DNA of 50,634 nucleotides from Phocaeicola coprocola DSM 17136 (GCF_000154845.1 NZ_DS981487.1:1-50634); one strand, 5' to 3'. Counted from the first letter of the stretch, positions 35,667-46,038 are shown. Notes: generated by a model not told the origin, from the sequence alone. Translations and numbers: made by a program.

Positions 35667-36881
35667 TTAGCGGTTATTCTTTTGCAAATGGATTGCATAG
35701 GCCAAGATGACAATAAAACAAAGCAACGGAACGATAAAGCCTGTAGCTGTGCTTATTGTATCTGCGATGTATCCCATAATTATGGGAGCTATGGCTCCTC
35801 CTACAATACTCATAATAAGATAGGAAGATGCGCGTTTAGTATGTTCACCTACACCTCGTATGGCAAGTGCGAAAATGGTGGGAAACATAATAGATTCGCA
35901 TAGGAGGCAAAGAAAAAATGCTCCTACCGATATGACTCCCATACCTAACATCACTAAGATCATGGCTAGAATAGCTCCTGCCGCCATATACGTTAATAAA
36001 CGTTCGGCACGGATGAATCCCATCAGCCAGCTTCCTCCCATTCTGCCGGCCATAAAAAGTCCCATGCCGACAAATGACAACCAGAGGGCTGCCTCACGTG
36101 CGGATATACTGATGTGCTCTGTCACATAATTGATGAAGAAACTGTTAATACCTGTTTGAGCTGCAACATAAAAAAACAGAGCTATCAGTCCGAAGGTAAA
36201 ATTGCGATGCTGCCATAAAGAACTTTGCTTATTGTTTGCAGTTTCGACTGGCTCTTCGGCAAGTGTAATTTCAGGCAGATGAATGCGTGAGAAAACAATT
36301 GCTACGAGCAGAACTAATATGCCGATGATGGCATAGGGGATAGCAACACTTCCGCTTCCTCCATCTGCGGCAAAGAGGAACAAGCCTCCTACCAGTGGGC
36401 CGCAGATCCAGCCCAGTCCATTGAATGATTGTGCCAGGTTTATTCGTCTTTCGGCGGAGTCTTTATCGCCTAACACCGTTACATATGGGTTGGCTGCTGT
36501 TTCTAGGCAGGTTAATCCACATCCGATAATAAACAGTGAGAGTAAGAAAAATTCGAAAGACATGATCTGTTCTCCGGGGATAAACATGAGTGCACCGATG
36601 CCATAAAGCAATAACCCAGTGACAACTCCTGCCCGATAGCCATGACGACGGATTATTTCTCCTGCTGGCATGGCCATCAGAAAGTAACCCCCATAAACTA
36701 CCGCTTGTATAAGTGCTGAATGAGTTTTTGAAATACTTAATGCATCTTGAAAATGTTTGTTCAGCACATCCAGAATGCTATGTGCAAATCCCCATAAAAA
36801 GAATAGTGTAGTGATAAGTACAAACGGGACGAGGTAATTTACCCCGTCGGCCGTTTGCACCAGTCCTATTTTTGGTTTCAT
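35667..36881 (-). CDS. fucP: L-fucose:proton symporter
   Basis: A 404-residue major-facilitator transporter with twelve predicted helices. The N-terminal LVPFVLITTLFFLWGFAHSI, GYFLMAMPAGEIIRRHGYRA and the later ETAANPYVTVLGDKDSAERR, followed by INLAQSFNGLGWICGPLVGG, are hallmarks of the FucP family. It imports L-fucose with protons. It starts 20 bases after the fkp stop, so import and activation of fucose are in one transcript. Related sugars cannot be fully excluded, but the context makes fucose very likely. Confidence 0.92.
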   Translation of the reverse strand: MKPKIGLVQTADGVNYLVPFVLITTLFFLWGFAHSILDVLNKHFQDALSISKTHSALIQAVVYGGYFLMAMPAGEIIRRHGYRAGVVTGLLLYGIGALMFIPGEQIMSFEFFLLSLFIIGCGLTCLETAANPYVTVLGDKDSAERRINLAQSFNGLGWICGPLVGGLFLFAADGGSGSVAIPYAIIGILVLLVAIVFSRIHLPEITLAEEPVETANNKQSSLWQHRNFTFGLIALFFYVAAQTGINSFFINYVTEHISISAREAALWLSFVGMGLFMAGRMGGSWLMGFIRAERLLTYMAAGAILAMILVMLGMGVISVGAFFLCLLCESIMFPTIFALAIRGVGEHTKRASSYLIMSIVGGAIAPIIMGYIADTISTATGFIVPLLCFIVILAYAIHLQKNNR

Positions 36882-36901
36882 ATGTTTTTGTTTGATAGTT
36901 A

Positions 36902-39760
36902 TTAACTACGGCTTACCTCCAGACCTTTATTGGAAAGGCTCATTTCTACAAAACGGGCACGGTCGTTTGGCGGGTTCTGGGTAAGTATTTTACGAATACG
37001 CAAGGCGGCTTCAGGGTCTTTGGCAACCATGTATAGATAGCCACCGCCTCCGGCTCCTGGAAGTTTATAACCCAAACAAAGATCATCTATCTGTTGGGTA
37101 ATGGCCGCTACACTGTTAGGATTGGTTCCTGAATCGAGTGCCTGATTCTGTTGCCATGTTTTGCGTATTAATCTTCCCATTTCCTCGAAACTGTTTCGCT
37201 GGATTGCATCGTATAGATCGATGGCATGTTGTTTCATTTGTCCCAGTAAATTCAAGTGCTCTGTAGAATTGAGGAACATGCCACGTACGATTTCTGCCAA
37301 AATACCTTTTGCGGTACGTGTGATACCTGTATAGTATAATAGATGACATTTTTGATATTCATCGTGTGTAAACAAGTGTTCTGGCAACCAGCGTACCATT
37401 GGCTCCTGGTTCCATCCGGGTTGTGTCTGCAAGAGTTTCACACCTTGAAGCACGCCTCCGTATTGATCTTGCCATCCGCCTCCGGTTGTAAGCAACTGTT
37501 CTAATATCAGTGTACGGCTTCCGATTTCGTGTTTGTCCCAGTTTAAGCCACAAAAATCGTTTATTGCTCCTAATACAGTAGAGGCTAGGATAGAGCTTGT
37601 TCCTAATCCTGAGCCGGCTGGAATAGCAGACAATAGTGTTACTTCTATACCAGCTCCGAATGAACGTAATTTTTCTTCCAGTGAAGTACATCTTTCTGCC
37701 GAGAAGTCGGGATGGAAACCTGCCAGTACTAACGCTGCCTTAGGAATAGAGAAGGGAGAGCCTACTTTATTGAATGTATGTAGTTCATCGAAAGTGGTGA
37801 TAACTTCCATTGCACCCAAGTCGATGGAACGAAGGATGATTTTATACTCATTACAGGGTTTGACATAGACTTGTAACGGGGGTTGACCGTTTAGCTCTAT
37901 TGCAATGTTTACCACGTTTCCTCCTTCCATCAAACTGTATGGAGGGGTATCTGTCCAACCTCCAGCTAAGTCTATACGTACCGGACTGCGTCCCCATACA
38001 ATCTGGTCCGGATACACCGAAAGACGAGGGTGCTGTTTATGGTCGACTGTTGAAGTAAGCCCTTCACGCATCAGGCTGAAAGCTTTTTCTTCTTCCCGTG
38101 CTATTTCTTCTACCAAATGGCCGTCTGAATCACGCAGTTGTAATGTTCGTGCACGGAACATTGCATCGCTGATACGGGTCATTAACGGTGCAGAGGAGGG
38201 AAGGGGAGCGGGTAATTCTAATTGATGATGTGCATATTCTTCGGCTGCTTCTTGCAAATTGAGCTGATAGAATACACTGCGTTCATAATTTTTAGCCAGG
38301 GCAGTCCAGCTGTTTTTACGGAAAGCTTCACGCTGCTCTGTCAGACGGCGCAGATTGGCATAAGCTGAAATCTCATCGGCTGAAACTTTTTGTGCGTGTA
38401 TCCAGATATCTTTTCCCTCGTTCAACTTCGGCTCGTCTGTCATCCAACGCATGACAATTCCAAGTTCGTCGACAGATGTACATATCGGGAATATGCGTGC
38501 AGCCTGAAGATCATGGTTACATGCTATTTCATCAGCTGTCAGACCACGGTCTGATAACCATTTCTGAACCGGTATTCCTTGATATAAGGTTGAATCATCT
38601 TTCAGACTGCCTTTGAAAGCGTCATTAAATCCATAGGGACGGGCCACATAATTACTTTCTCCCATCGGTATGACGTCGATACAGATTCCCTCAGGAATAT
38701 TGATGTGCCATTGATTGACAGGTACTCCTGTTATGATATTGCGCTTATGGAGTGTCCAGTTTTTACTTATGCAACTGTTTTCTATCCATACCTCTGAGTT
38801 TTCGGATGTCAGTGTATAGTCGGTCAGTGCATTTTGCACGAAGATAGCCGGATGAGGCTTTACTTTCTTGTGCATAATTGCTCTCTGGTCGATTACGCAA
38901 TTTTGTATTGCCAGTGTAGACGAAATCATCTCCCGGCTTGTTCCATAGTGATGAAATTCACCACCCGGCAATGGCAGGATTGCTACTGTAAGTTTGTTTA
39001 TTTCGGGATCGTTGATACGAGGATGGCTGCCTAGAGCTGGTCCGAAGTCAGAATACATATCGTAGAAGCCGATTGATCCATCCTCTTTGAGTGAACGTTT
39101 TACCATTAACTCTACAGCCCGGTCACTTAGCAGCCAGATGCCAATATCCATCAGAAACAGATAGTTTTGCATCAATGCTCCTAATTCATCTACACTCGGC
39201 TTTTGAAGCATGAAGTCCAGCTTTTCGGGAGTATTGCGTGATGAAACAAATACACCGTGATTCTTTGCCAGTTCAGGATCTACCCACAGTCCGTAACATA
39301 CAACGTCTGCATCGGGGATTTCTTGTAAGGCTTGTTCTGCACGGATATATACATCTCCGCTGGCAATAAGTGTATGCAATTTCTCCGGGGCTTTCTGCAT
39401 GATTTGCTCATACAGGGGAAGCTGAAGTGACAATAAGTTTTGTGTAAGCTTTTGACCACGTCCCCAGCGGAAAACTGGGATTGGGGTAAGTATTTTACCG
39501 GAAGGAGCATATGAGGGCAATCTCCGACTTTGGCCGCCGGCGTGTAGCAGGATACGTTTTTCGTGAGCAAGCCATTCTGTGAGTGGAGTAGTGTCACTTT
39601 CGCTGTTTTTGCATGCTTGTAATAACCATGCAGTTCCACCACCCGAACCTAACTTTGAACCTACCGGATCGGATGTACAGAACCATTCTTGATGGTTGGC
39701 ATGCTCTATATCGTGAAAACATTCCACCAGATTAGGTGGAAGCGATAAAAGTTTCTTCAT
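36902..39760 (-). CDS. fkp: bifunctional L-fucokinase/GDP-L-fucose pyrophosphorylase
   Basis: A 952-residue two-domain enzyme. The N-terminal half is the pyrophosphorylase, with a nucleotide-binding loop AGGQSRRLPSYAPSGKILTP near residue 75. The C-terminal part is a GHMP-type sugar kinase: APVRIDLAGGWTDTPPYS near 590 and the phosphate loop PAGSGLGTSSILA near 720. It phosphorylates free fucose and makes GDP-fucose, the salvage route used by Bacteroides to fucosylate surface glycans. Size matches the known B. fragilis protein. The gene is 6 bases after fcl and 20 before fucP. Confidence 0.97.
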   Translation of the reverse strand: MKKLLSLPPNLVECFHDIEHANHQEWFCTSDPVGSKLGSGGGTAWLLQACKNSESDTTPLTEWLAHEKRILLHAGGQSRRLPSYAPSGKILTPIPVFRWGRGQKLTQNLLSLQLPLYEQIMQKAPEKLHTLIASGDVYIRAEQALQEIPDADVVCYGLWVDPELAKNHGVFVSSRNTPEKLDFMLQKPSVDELGALMQNYLFLMDIGIWLLSDRAVELMVKRSLKEDGSIGFYDMYSDFGPALGSHPRINDPEINKLTVAILPLPGGEFHHYGTSREMISSTLAIQNCVIDQRAIMHKKVKPHPAIFVQNALTDYTLTSENSEVWIENSCISKNWTLHKRNIITGVPVNQWHINIPEGICIDVIPMGESNYVARPYGFNDAFKGSLKDDSTLYQGIPVQKWLSDRGLTADEIACNHDLQAARIFPICTSVDELGIVMRWMTDEPKLNEGKDIWIHAQKVSADEISAYANLRRLTEQREAFRKNSWTALAKNYERSVFYQLNLQEAAEEYAHHQLELPAPLPSSAPLMTRISDAMFRARTLQLRDSDGHLVEEIAREEEKAFSLMREGLTSTVDHKQHPRLSVYPDQIVWGRSPVRIDLAGGWTDTPPYSLMEGGNVVNIAIELNGQPPLQVYVKPCNEYKIILRSIDLGAMEVITTFDELHTFNKVGSPFSIPKAALVLAGFHPDFSAERCTSLEEKLRSFGAGIEVTLLSAIPAGSGLGTSSILASTVLGAINDFCGLNWDKHEIGSRTLILEQLLTTGGGWQDQYGGVLQGVKLLQTQPGWNQEPMVRWLPEHLFTHDEYQKCHLLYYTGITRTAKGILAEIVRGMFLNSTEHLNLLGQMKQHAIDLYDAIQRNSFEEMGRLIRKTWQQNQALDSGTNPNSVAAITQQIDDLCLGYKLPGAGGGGYLYMVAKDPEAALRIRKILTQNPPNDRARFVEMSLSNKGLEVSRS

Positions 39761-39766
39761 ATTGGA

Positions 39767-40867
39767 TTATGTCGTTTGATGATTGATGCAAATACCTTTC
39801 AGATACCATTCGTAAAGGCGATGTATTCCTTCGTCAATTTCTACTTTGTGATGCCAGCCTAAGGCATGAAGTTTAGAAACGTTGGTAAGCTTACGCATTG
39901 TGCCATCAGGTTTTGATGAATCCCATTGCAGCTTGCCCTTAAAGTCTATTTCTTTCATGATTTTTTCTGCAACTTCACGGATTGACAGCTCTTTTCCTGT
40001 ACCTACGTTGATGTGGCAGTTGCGTACTTCTTTTGCCCCTTCTGCATAGGTATCTTTGAAATCGACATTTAATAATACATGTACGCTGGCGTCTGCCATT
40101 TCCTCACTCCATAAAAATTCGCGTAATGGCTTGCCTGTTCCCCATAAAGTAACGGCTTGAGGGGTAATGCCGAATTTAGCCAGTTTATCAAGAATTTCCT
40201 GGTCTGTGCAGTTGCCGTCTACACCTTCTACCGGACGCAGGTTGATATCTTTTCGTACAGCTTCCCAGTTATTCGTATTCAAGCATTTAGCAAGATGGAT
40301 TTTACGGATCATTGCTGGCAATACATGACTGTTTTCCAGATGAAAATTATCATTAGGACCATACAGGTTGGTTGGCATAACAGCAATGTAGTTCGTGCCA
40401 TACTGCAAATTGAAACTTTCACACATTTTCAGTCCGGCTATTTTGGCGATGGCGTATGGCTCATTAGTATATTCTAACGGAGAAGTAAGAAGAGCTTCTT
40501 CTTTCATTGGCTGCATCGCTTCACGAGGGTAGATGCATGTACTGCCTAAAAACAATAATTTCTTTACCCCGTGACGGAAACTTTCACCTATTACATTCTG
40601 CTGAATCTGTAAATTGCGGTAAATGAAATCAGCGCGGTATTGCAGGTTGGCCATAATTCCTCCTACATGTGCAGCTGCTAATACTACGGCATCAGGCTGT
40701 TCTTTGTCAAAGAACTCTCGTACTGCTATCGGATCCAACAAATCAAGCTCTTTATGGGTACGTCCTACCAGATTGGTAAAACCGCGTTGCATCAGATTAT
40801 TCCAGATGGCAGATCCAACCAGACCTCGGTGTCCTGCCACGTATATTTTTGAAGATTTGTCTAGCAT
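39767..40867 (-). CDS. fcl: GDP-L-fucose synthase
   Basis: A 366-residue short-chain dehydrogenase/epimerase that completes de novo GDP-fucose synthesis. The NADP-binding loop is VAGHRGLVGSAIW at the start. The catalytic Y-x3-K is EPYAIAKIAG near residue 140, with the serine-cysteine region LGSTCIYP near 108. It follows gmd by 119 bases that contain several AT-rich dyads, and is 6 bases before fkp. It is longer than the E. coli enzyme (about 320), with an insertion near residues 190-230, as is usual in Bacteroidetes. Confidence 0.95.
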   Translation of the reverse strand: MLDKSSKIYVAGHRGLVGSAIWNNLMQRGFTNLVGRTHKELDLLDPIAVREFFDKEQPDAVVLAAAHVGGIMANLQYRADFIYRNLQIQQNVIGESFRHGVKKLLFLGSTCIYPREAMQPMKEEALLTSPLEYTNEPYAIAKIAGLKMCESFNLQYGTNYIAVMPTNLYGPNDNFHLENSHVLPAMIRKIHLAKCLNTNNWEAVRKDINLRPVEGVDGNCTDQEILDKLAKFGITPQAVTLWGTGKPLREFLWSEEMADASVHVLLNVDFKDTYAEGAKEVRNCHINVGTGKELSIREVAEKIMKEIDFKGKLQWDSSKPDGTMRKLTNVSKLHALGWHHKVEIDEGIHRLYEWYLKGICINHQTT

Positions 40868-40986
40868 TGTGATTCTCTTTTTTAAAGTAGGAACGCGAAC
40901 TTAATCACTAAGTCCGCGCCCCAAATTCATTTTTAATGAATTTATCGGTAAAAATAAAGTAGTGTCTTTTGCAGGAAATGACACTG

Positions 40987-42060
40987 CTATATTGATTTAT
41001 AATGCAATTTTTTTACGAATTTCATATCATGCTCTACCATGATACGGACTAATTCTGCAAAAGGCGTTTTGGTAGGATTCCATCCCAAAAGAGTCTTGGC
41101 TTTCGTTGGATCTCCTAAAAGTTGTTCTACTTCACATGGGCGGAAGTATTTGGGATCTACTTCAACTAATACTCGTCCGGTTTCACGGTCAATACCTTTT
41201 TCGTCTACTCCACTACCTTGCCATTCAAGTTCAATACCTAAATAGTGGAAAGCTAGTGTACAGAATTCACGTACGGTATGCATTTCTCCTGTAGCAATGA
41301 CAAAATCTTCAGGGGTATTGTGCTGTAAAATAAGCCACATGCATTCTACATAATCCTTAGCATAACCCCAGTCGCGTTGTGCATCTAGATTACCTAGATA
41401 TAACTTATCCTGAAATCCTTGTTTAATGCGTGCTGCAGCCAATGTGATCTTTCGTGTAACAAAAGTTTCTCCACGTCGTTCTGATTCATGATTGAACAAG
41501 ATACCGTTTACAGCAAACATTTTATAACTTTCACGGTAGTTCTTTGTTATCCAGAAACCATATTGCTTTGCTACACCATAAGGCGAACGGGGATAGAACG
41601 GTGTGGTTTCCTTTTGTGGAACTTCCTGCACTTTGCCAAAGAGTTCTGAGGTAGAAGCCTGATAGATGCGACAGGTTTTTTCCAAACCGCAAATACGTAC
41701 AGCTTCCAATAAGCGTAACGTGCCTATGGCATCGGCTTCGGCTGTGTACTCTGGTACGTCGAATGATACTTTTACATGGCTCTGTGCTGCTAGATTGTAG
41801 ATTTCTGTAGGATGAATATCACCAATAATTCGGATAAGCGAACTGGAGTCTGTCATATCTCCCCAATGTAGGTTCACCAAACGTGACTGTTTCATATCGC
41901 GCACCCATTCATCCAAGTAAAGGTGTTCGATACGTCCCGTATTGAACGATGAAGAACGGCGTAAAATACCGTGCACTTCATATCCTTTTTCTATAAGGAA
42001 TTCGGCAAGGTATGAACCGTCTTGTCCGGTAATACCGGTTATTAAAGCAACTTTTCTCAT
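40987..42060 (-). CDS. gmd: GDP-mannose 4,6-dehydratase
   Basis: A 357-residue enzyme that makes GDP-4-keto-6-deoxymannose. The cofactor loop is [16 protein letters not shown], the catalytic Y-x3-K is [10 protein letters not shown] near 157, and [17 protein letters not shown] near 190 is the Gmd substrate signature. It is the first gene of the cluster gmd-fcl-fkp-fucP and has a good promoter just upstream. Confidence 0.96.
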   Translation of the reverse strand: MRKVALITGITGQDGSYLAEFLIEKGYEVHGILRRSSSFNTGRIEHLYLDEWVRDMKQSRLVNLHWGDMTDSSSLIRIIGDIHPTEIYNLAAQSHVKVSFDVPEYTAEADAIGTLRLLEAVRICGLEKTCRIYQASTSELFGKVQEVPQKETTPFYPRSPYGVAKQYGFWITKNYRESYKMFAVNGILFNHESERRGETFVTRKITLAAARIKQGFQDKLYLGNLDAQRDWGYAKDYVECMWLILQHNTPEDFVIATGEMHTVREFCTLAFHYLGIELEWQGSGVDEKGIDRETGRVLVEVDPKYFRPCEVEQLLGDPTKAKTLLGWNPTKTPFAELVRIMVEHDMKFVKKLHYKSI

Positions 42061-42100
42061 AAATAAAACTTTACTGAATAGGTTTTTTTATTTCTCAACA

Positions 42101-42131
42101 CAAAGATATGTCAAAAAAGCTGTATTGCCAA
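42101..42131 (-). promoter_or_regulatory. promoter of the gmd-fcl-fkp-fucP cluster
   Basis: On the minus strand TTG (42129-42131), 20 bases, then TATCTTTG (42101-42108), 40 bases before the gmd ATG. This matches the Bacteroidetes promoter consensus well. Confidence 0.65.
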
Positions 42132-42247
42132 GTGCGGTTTATATTATTTCCATATTATTCACGTCTTCTTGAAATTGGATTTTTCGGCAAATGGCTCTAC
42201 GATTTATTTGTTTGCGTACCCAGTGTATTCCCTTTATTTTTATTAAG

Positions 42248-43753
42248 TTATAAAGTACGATAGGTAAAATCTGTTACATGCACTTCACCTTCACCTCCTG
42301 CATATATGCCAGGACGGAGAGAGAGGAATTCTCCCAATGTATTGTGATGGTAGCCTTGCATGTCAAATCCCCATGGATATTTGTGCCATGTCTTACCGTC
42401 GGTGCTGTACCATCCGGAAATAATGTTGTCATAATTGCGTAAGCGTACCCATAAGCGGCATTTTCCATCATTTACGGTTATTTCCGTTTTGGGCAGGCTG
42501 GTATGTACGGCTCCACGGCGGTAACGAAGAAGTTCACCGGGACGGAATCCTAACCCAAAATGCATGTCTTTATTGTAGTAGATGACTAATCCGGCTGAAG
42601 CTTCTGCATTATTCAGTTCAAGGCATGCTTCGATTTCATACCGGTGATCACCTGCACGTGCAAGAAGGGGAGAGGCATCTTTGGGACTTTTACCTTTTGC
42701 TTTCAGTGTGATGAGTTCTGGAGTGATATGGAAGCGTGCGGAGAAGTTTTCTCCGGCTGCTTGCCAGATAAAATCTTTCGCTGTACGCAATGACGGACGT
42801 TGAGGCTCCGGCAATGGAGCGGGTTTGTCTGTGAGATGTAGCCATCCGTCATCACCTATAACAACTTCACGTGTTAAAGTTTGTCTTCCTAACGTAAGAT
42901 ATCCTTTCTCATATCCATGGAAAAAAAGCATCAATTTACCTTCTGGAGTATCAACTACTGATCCGTGTCCTTGACTCCACCAGGTTTCTTGTGGTGACTG
43001 AGCTCGTAATAATGGATTCTCTGGCGCATTTTCCCAAGGACCGTGTACGCTTTTTGAACGTGCCTGTACTACCATGTGTCCTGTAGGAGGTCCGGCAGTT
43101 CCACCTTCAGCCGCTAGTAGATAATACCAATCATTGATTTTTTTCACATTCAGGCCTTCTAATGAGAAGCTTTCTATATCCCATTCTTCAGGTATCTCCC
43201 AACCTTTATAGATGATTTCAGGCTTACCTGTAATGGATAGTCCGTCGGCGCTTAATGGATGTAAATCGCCTGCGCTGAGTAATAGATATCGGTTACCTTT
43301 TTCATCCACTACATGCTCAGGATCTATTCCTCCTACTTTCAGATCTACAGGTTTACTCCATGGACCTTCAGGGCTGTCTGCCCATGTAACCATATTCGTT
43401 TTTTCTCCTTTTTCATTGCGGGTCGGGAAATAGATATAAAAACGGTTGTCGTACACACAAATATCAGGAGCCCAAATGTCACCTGTATATTCGGGTAATG
43501 CTGCCGAGCAGGGAGTCCAGTCTGCGAGATTTTTTGAACTGTATACCACTAGTCCCGGAGTGTAGATGAATGACGAATGTACCATGTAATAAGTGTTACC
43601 TACGCGTACTACTGATGGATCTGGCATATCGCCTTCCAACAGGCGAACTGTTGTTGAAACGGGCTCGGTTTTGTCTTGTTTTTTCTGATTCTCCGTAGCT
43701 GTACAACTTGTAAATAAGGCTGCAAGCAGAAGAGCATAAATGCTGGTTCTCAT
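42248..43753 (-). CDS. glycoside hydrolase family 43 lipoprotein
   Basis: A 501-residue lipoprotein with the lipobox FTSC. The GH43 five-bladed fold shows its acidic triad: D in GDMPDPSVVRVGNTYYMVH near 46, D in GGIDPEHVVDEKGNRYLL near 145 and E in SFSLEGLNVKKIN near 198. The C-terminal third (from about 330) is a lectin-like domain of the type seen in two-domain xylosidases (SAGLVIYYNKDMHFGLGF). It would release arabinose or xylose (or similar) from plant glycans. It stands alone on the minus strand, without SusCD neighbours. Confidence 0.88.
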   Translation of the reverse strand: MRTSIYALLLAALFTSCTATENQKKQDKTEPVSTTVRLLEGDMPDPSVVRVGNTYYMVHSSFIYTPGLVVYSSKNLADWTPCSAALPEYTGDIWAPDICVYDNRFYIYFPTRNEKGEKTNMVTWADSPEGPWSKPVDLKVGGIDPEHVVDEKGNRYLLLSAGDLHPLSADGLSITGKPEIIYKGWEIPEEWDIESFSLEGLNVKKINDWYYLLAAEGGTAGPPTGHMVVQARSKSVHGPWENAPENPLLRAQSPQETWWSQGHGSVVDTPEGKLMLFFHGYEKGYLTLGRQTLTREVVIGDDGWLHLTDKPAPLPEPQRPSLRTAKDFIWQAAGENFSARFHITPELITLKAKGKSPKDASPLLARAGDHRYEIEACLELNNAEASAGLVIYYNKDMHFGLGFRPGELLRYRRGAVHTSLPKTEITVNDGKCRLWVRLRNYDNIISGWYSTDGKTWHKYPWGFDMQGYHHNTLGEFLSLRPGIYAGGEGEVHVTDFTYRTL

Positions 43754-43919
43754 AGTTAATAAAATTTGTGTTAAGTGTTATGTTTCGCAAGTTCGTCAAA
43801 ATAAGTGAAATATCCAAATATTTAGATATCTCAGGTAAATGTGTATCGATAAAATCAGGCGTTGAAGAAAAAATAACAGTAAATTTTGGAAATTCCCAAT
43901 TCTTTTCAGAATCGGTAGG

Positions 43920-43927
43920 TAGTTTTG
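43920..43927 (+). promoter_or_regulatory. -7 element before PepSY-like gene
   Basis: TAGTTTTG matches TAnnTTTG, 45 bases before the ATG. No -33 box at the right distance is seen. Confidence 0.35.
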
Positions 43928-43972
43928 CAATAGAAAATTAAACGAAAACAAATAATAACTCTTTAAAAACTT

Positions 43973-44422
43973 ATGATTATGAAAAAGTTAGTATTTTTCT
44001 TGGTGTGTTTGTTTACAATGCAGGTTGTAGTGGCTGACAATGATAAGCCTGTCACTTTTGAACAGCTTCCTCAAGCGGCTCAGAGTTTTGTAAAAAAACA
44101 TTTTGCAGACCGTAATGTGGCTTTCTCAAAAATGGATAAAGATATATTTGATGTTACTTATGATGTCATGTTCGTTAACGGTGATAAATTGGAATTTGAC
44201 AAGCAGGGTAACTGGAAAGAGATGAAGTGTAAACATGGTTTGGTGCCTGAAACTGCAGTTCCGGCACAGATTGTAAAATATGTAAAAACAAATTATCCAG
44301 AAGCGAAAATCTTGCAAATAGAAAAAGACCGCTATGAATATGAAGTAAGATTATCGAATTTTTGGGATTTGAAGTTTGACTTGAAATTTAATCTGATTGA
44401 TATGGATCGTGATGACGATTAA
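43973..44422 (+). CDS. PepSY-like domain secreted protein
   Basis: A 149-residue protein with a signal peptide (MKKLVFFLVCLFTMQVVVA). A second ATG at 43979 may be the true start. Two repeats follow, each with LPQAAQSFVKKHFADRNVAF or IVKYVKTNYPEAKILQIEKD, and a YDVMFVNGDKLEFDKQGNWK type hairpin. This repeat pattern is that of the PepSY-like (DUF2874) proteins of Bacteroidetes, periplasmic proteins of unknown role. The end is acidic (DMDRDDD). It has its own terminator. Confidence 0.82.
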   Translation: MIMKKLVFFLVCLFTMQVVVADNDKPVTFEQLPQAAQSFVKKHFADRNVAFSKMDKDIFDVTYDVMFVNGDKLEFDKQGNWKEMKCKHGLVPETAVPAQIVKYVKTNYPEAKILQIEKDRYEYEVRLSNFWDLKFDLKFNLIDMDRDDD

Positions 44423-44439
44423 AAAAGGAAGATAATTTT

Positions 44440-44487
44440 AAAGTGGCATGCCTCCTCTATAGTATTAGAAAGCATGCCACTTTTTTT
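44440..44487. terminator. bidirectional terminator between PepSY gene and rfbC
   Basis: AAAGTGGCATGC (44440-44451) pairs with GCATGCCACTTT (44472-44483), followed by four more T; on the minus strand the stem exits into TTTAAAATTATC. It serves the two convergent genes. Confidence 0.85.
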
Positions 44488-44497
44488 AAGGTTGTTT

Positions 44498-45067
44498 TTA
44501 GTATAGTTCTTTGCCGTAAGAGAACAGCCAATCTGCATCTTTCAATAGCGGATGGTGTTTGTCTTTTTCTGAAAGAATTACTTTCTCGGCAGGAATTTTC
44601 CAGTCTATGCCAAGAGCAGGATCATCCCAGGCAATAGCTCCTTCACTTTGAGGTGCATAGAAATTATCGCATTTATACTGGAAAATAACTTCATCAGTCA
44701 GCACGCTGAATCCATGTGCAAAACCACGTGGTATAAAAAATTGACGGTGGTTTTCTTCTGTCAGTTCTACTGCTACATGCTGTCCGAATGTTGGAGAACC
44801 TTTTCGGATGTCAACTGCAACATCAAGTACAGCTCCTTTTACAACGCGGACTAGTTTGCTTTGTGCAAAAGGTGGTTTTTGGAAGTGTAATCCGCGTAAA
44901 ACACCATAACTTGATTTACTCTCATTGTCTTGTACAAAGCGTACGGTACGTACCTGCGCATTGAAATCTCTTTCGGAAAAAGATTCAAAAAAATATCCTC
45001 TGTCGTCCTTAAACAGACGGGGCTCAATGATGACTACCCCGTCGATTGCTGTTTTGATAACGTTCAT
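44498..45067 (-). CDS. rfbC: dTDP-4-dehydrorhamnose 3,5-epimerase
   Basis: A 189-residue cupin enzyme of the dTDP-L-rhamnose pathway. It has the typical GVVIIEPRLFKDDRGYFFES start, YGVLRGLHFQKPPFAQSKLV near 55 with the catalytic histidine, and FIPRGFAHGFSVLTDEV near 115. It begins 18 bases after rfbA, so the two form an operon. The other pathway genes (rfbB, rfbD) are not in this window. Confidence 0.95.
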   Translation of the reverse strand: MNVIKTAIDGVVIIEPRLFKDDRGYFFESFSERDFNAQVRTVRFVQDNESKSSYGVLRGLHFQKPPFAQSKLVRVVKGAVLDVAVDIRKGSPTFGQHVAVELTEENHRQFFIPRGFAHGFSVLTDEVIFQYKCDNFYAPQSEGAIAWDDPALGIDWKIPAEKVILSEKDKHHPLLKDADWLFSYGKELY

Positions 45068-45085
45068 CTTTCGTATAATCGTTTT

Positions 45086-45976
45086 TTAATCGTTTAGTCC
45101 CAATTCGTCTATTACTTTCAGCAGGTACTGACCATATTGGTTCTTTAGCATTGGTTGTGCCAGCTGACGCATCTTCTCAGCGGTGATCCAGCCATGACGC
45201 AAAGCTATGCCTTCCAGACATGCTACTTTTAGTCCTTGACGTTTCTCTATTACTTCAATGTAGGTGGATGCTTCGGCTAGTGAATCGTGAGTACCTGTGT
45301 CAAGCCATGCAAACCCGCGGCCTAACGTCTGTACTTTCAGTTCTCCGTCGGCAAGGAAGCGTTGGTTTACTGTTGTAATTTCCAGCTCACCACGTGCCGA
45401 TGGTTTTATATTTTTTGCCACATTTACTACTTTGTTCGGATAGAAATAAAGTCCTGTTACGGCATAATTAGATTTCGGATGTTCTGGCTTTTCTTCAATG
45501 GAAAGGCAATTTCCAGCCTCATCAAATTCAGCAACACCGTAACGTTCCGGATCACTTACCCAATAACCAAATACTGTTGCTTTGGCTTCTTCTTCAGCTG
45601 TTCGTACAGCTTCTTTCAGCATAGCGGTGAATCCATTTCCATGAAAGATATTGTCACCCAATACCAGGCAGGCAGCATCGTTACCGATAAATTTTTCTCC
45701 AATAATGAATGCTTGCGCCAGACCATCGGGTGAGGGCTGTTCTGCATATTCAAAATGAACACCGAAATCGCTTCCATCCCCTAATAGACGACGGAATCCC
45801 GGAAGATCATGTGGAGTAGATATAATAAGTATTTCCCGGATTCCGGCAAGCATCAGTACCGAAATGGGATAATATATCATAGGCTTATCAAAAATAGGGA
45901 GCAGCTGCTTTGAAACTCCTTTTGTGATGGGGTAAAGGCGGGTACCTGAACCTCCTGCTAAAACTATACCTTTCAT
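45086..45976 (-). CDS. rfbA: glucose-1-phosphate thymidylyltransferase
   Basis: A 296-residue nucleotidyltransferase making dTDP-glucose, the first step of dTDP-rhamnose synthesis. The signature [20 protein letters not shown] is at the N-terminus, followed by the [11 protein letters not shown] segment near 109 and [17 protein letters not shown] near 170. It is the first gene of the rfbA-rfbC pair. Confidence 0.96.
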   Translation of the reverse strand: MKGIVLAGGSGTRLYPITKGVSKQLLPIFDKPMIYYPISVLMLAGIREILIISTPHDLPGFRRLLGDGSDFGVHFEYAEQPSPDGLAQAFIIGEKFIGNDAACLVLGDNIFHGNGFTAMLKEAVRTAEEEAKATVFGYWVSDPERYGVAEFDEAGNCLSIEEKPEHPKSNYAVTGLYFYPNKVVNVAKNIKPSARGELEITTVNQRFLADGELKVQTLGRGFAWLDTGTHDSLAEASTYIEVIEKRQGLKVACLEGIALRHGWITAEKMRQLAQPMLKNQYGQYLLKVIDELGLND

Positions 45977-46007
45977 AATTCCTTTGTTGTGTATTTCTAT
46001 TTCTATG

Positions 46008-46038
46008 CAAAGTAAAAAGTTTTTCTTATATTGGCAAA
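46008..46038 (-). promoter_or_regulatory. rfbA promoter
   Basis: On the minus strand TTTG (46035-46038), 19 bases, then TTACTTTG (46008-46015), one base off the TAnnTTTG consensus, 31 bases before the ATG. Confidence 0.5.

Noticed and set aside
42248..43753. GH43 gene as part of a polysaccharide utilisation locus.
   Set aside because: No SusC, SusD or sensor-regulator gene is nearby; the gene stands alone between gmd and an unrelated PepSY-like gene.
44498..45976. rfbA-rfbC as the start of a capsule or O-antigen locus.
   Set aside because: No glycosyltransferase, flippase or polymerase genes follow, and both strands nearby carry unrelated functions.
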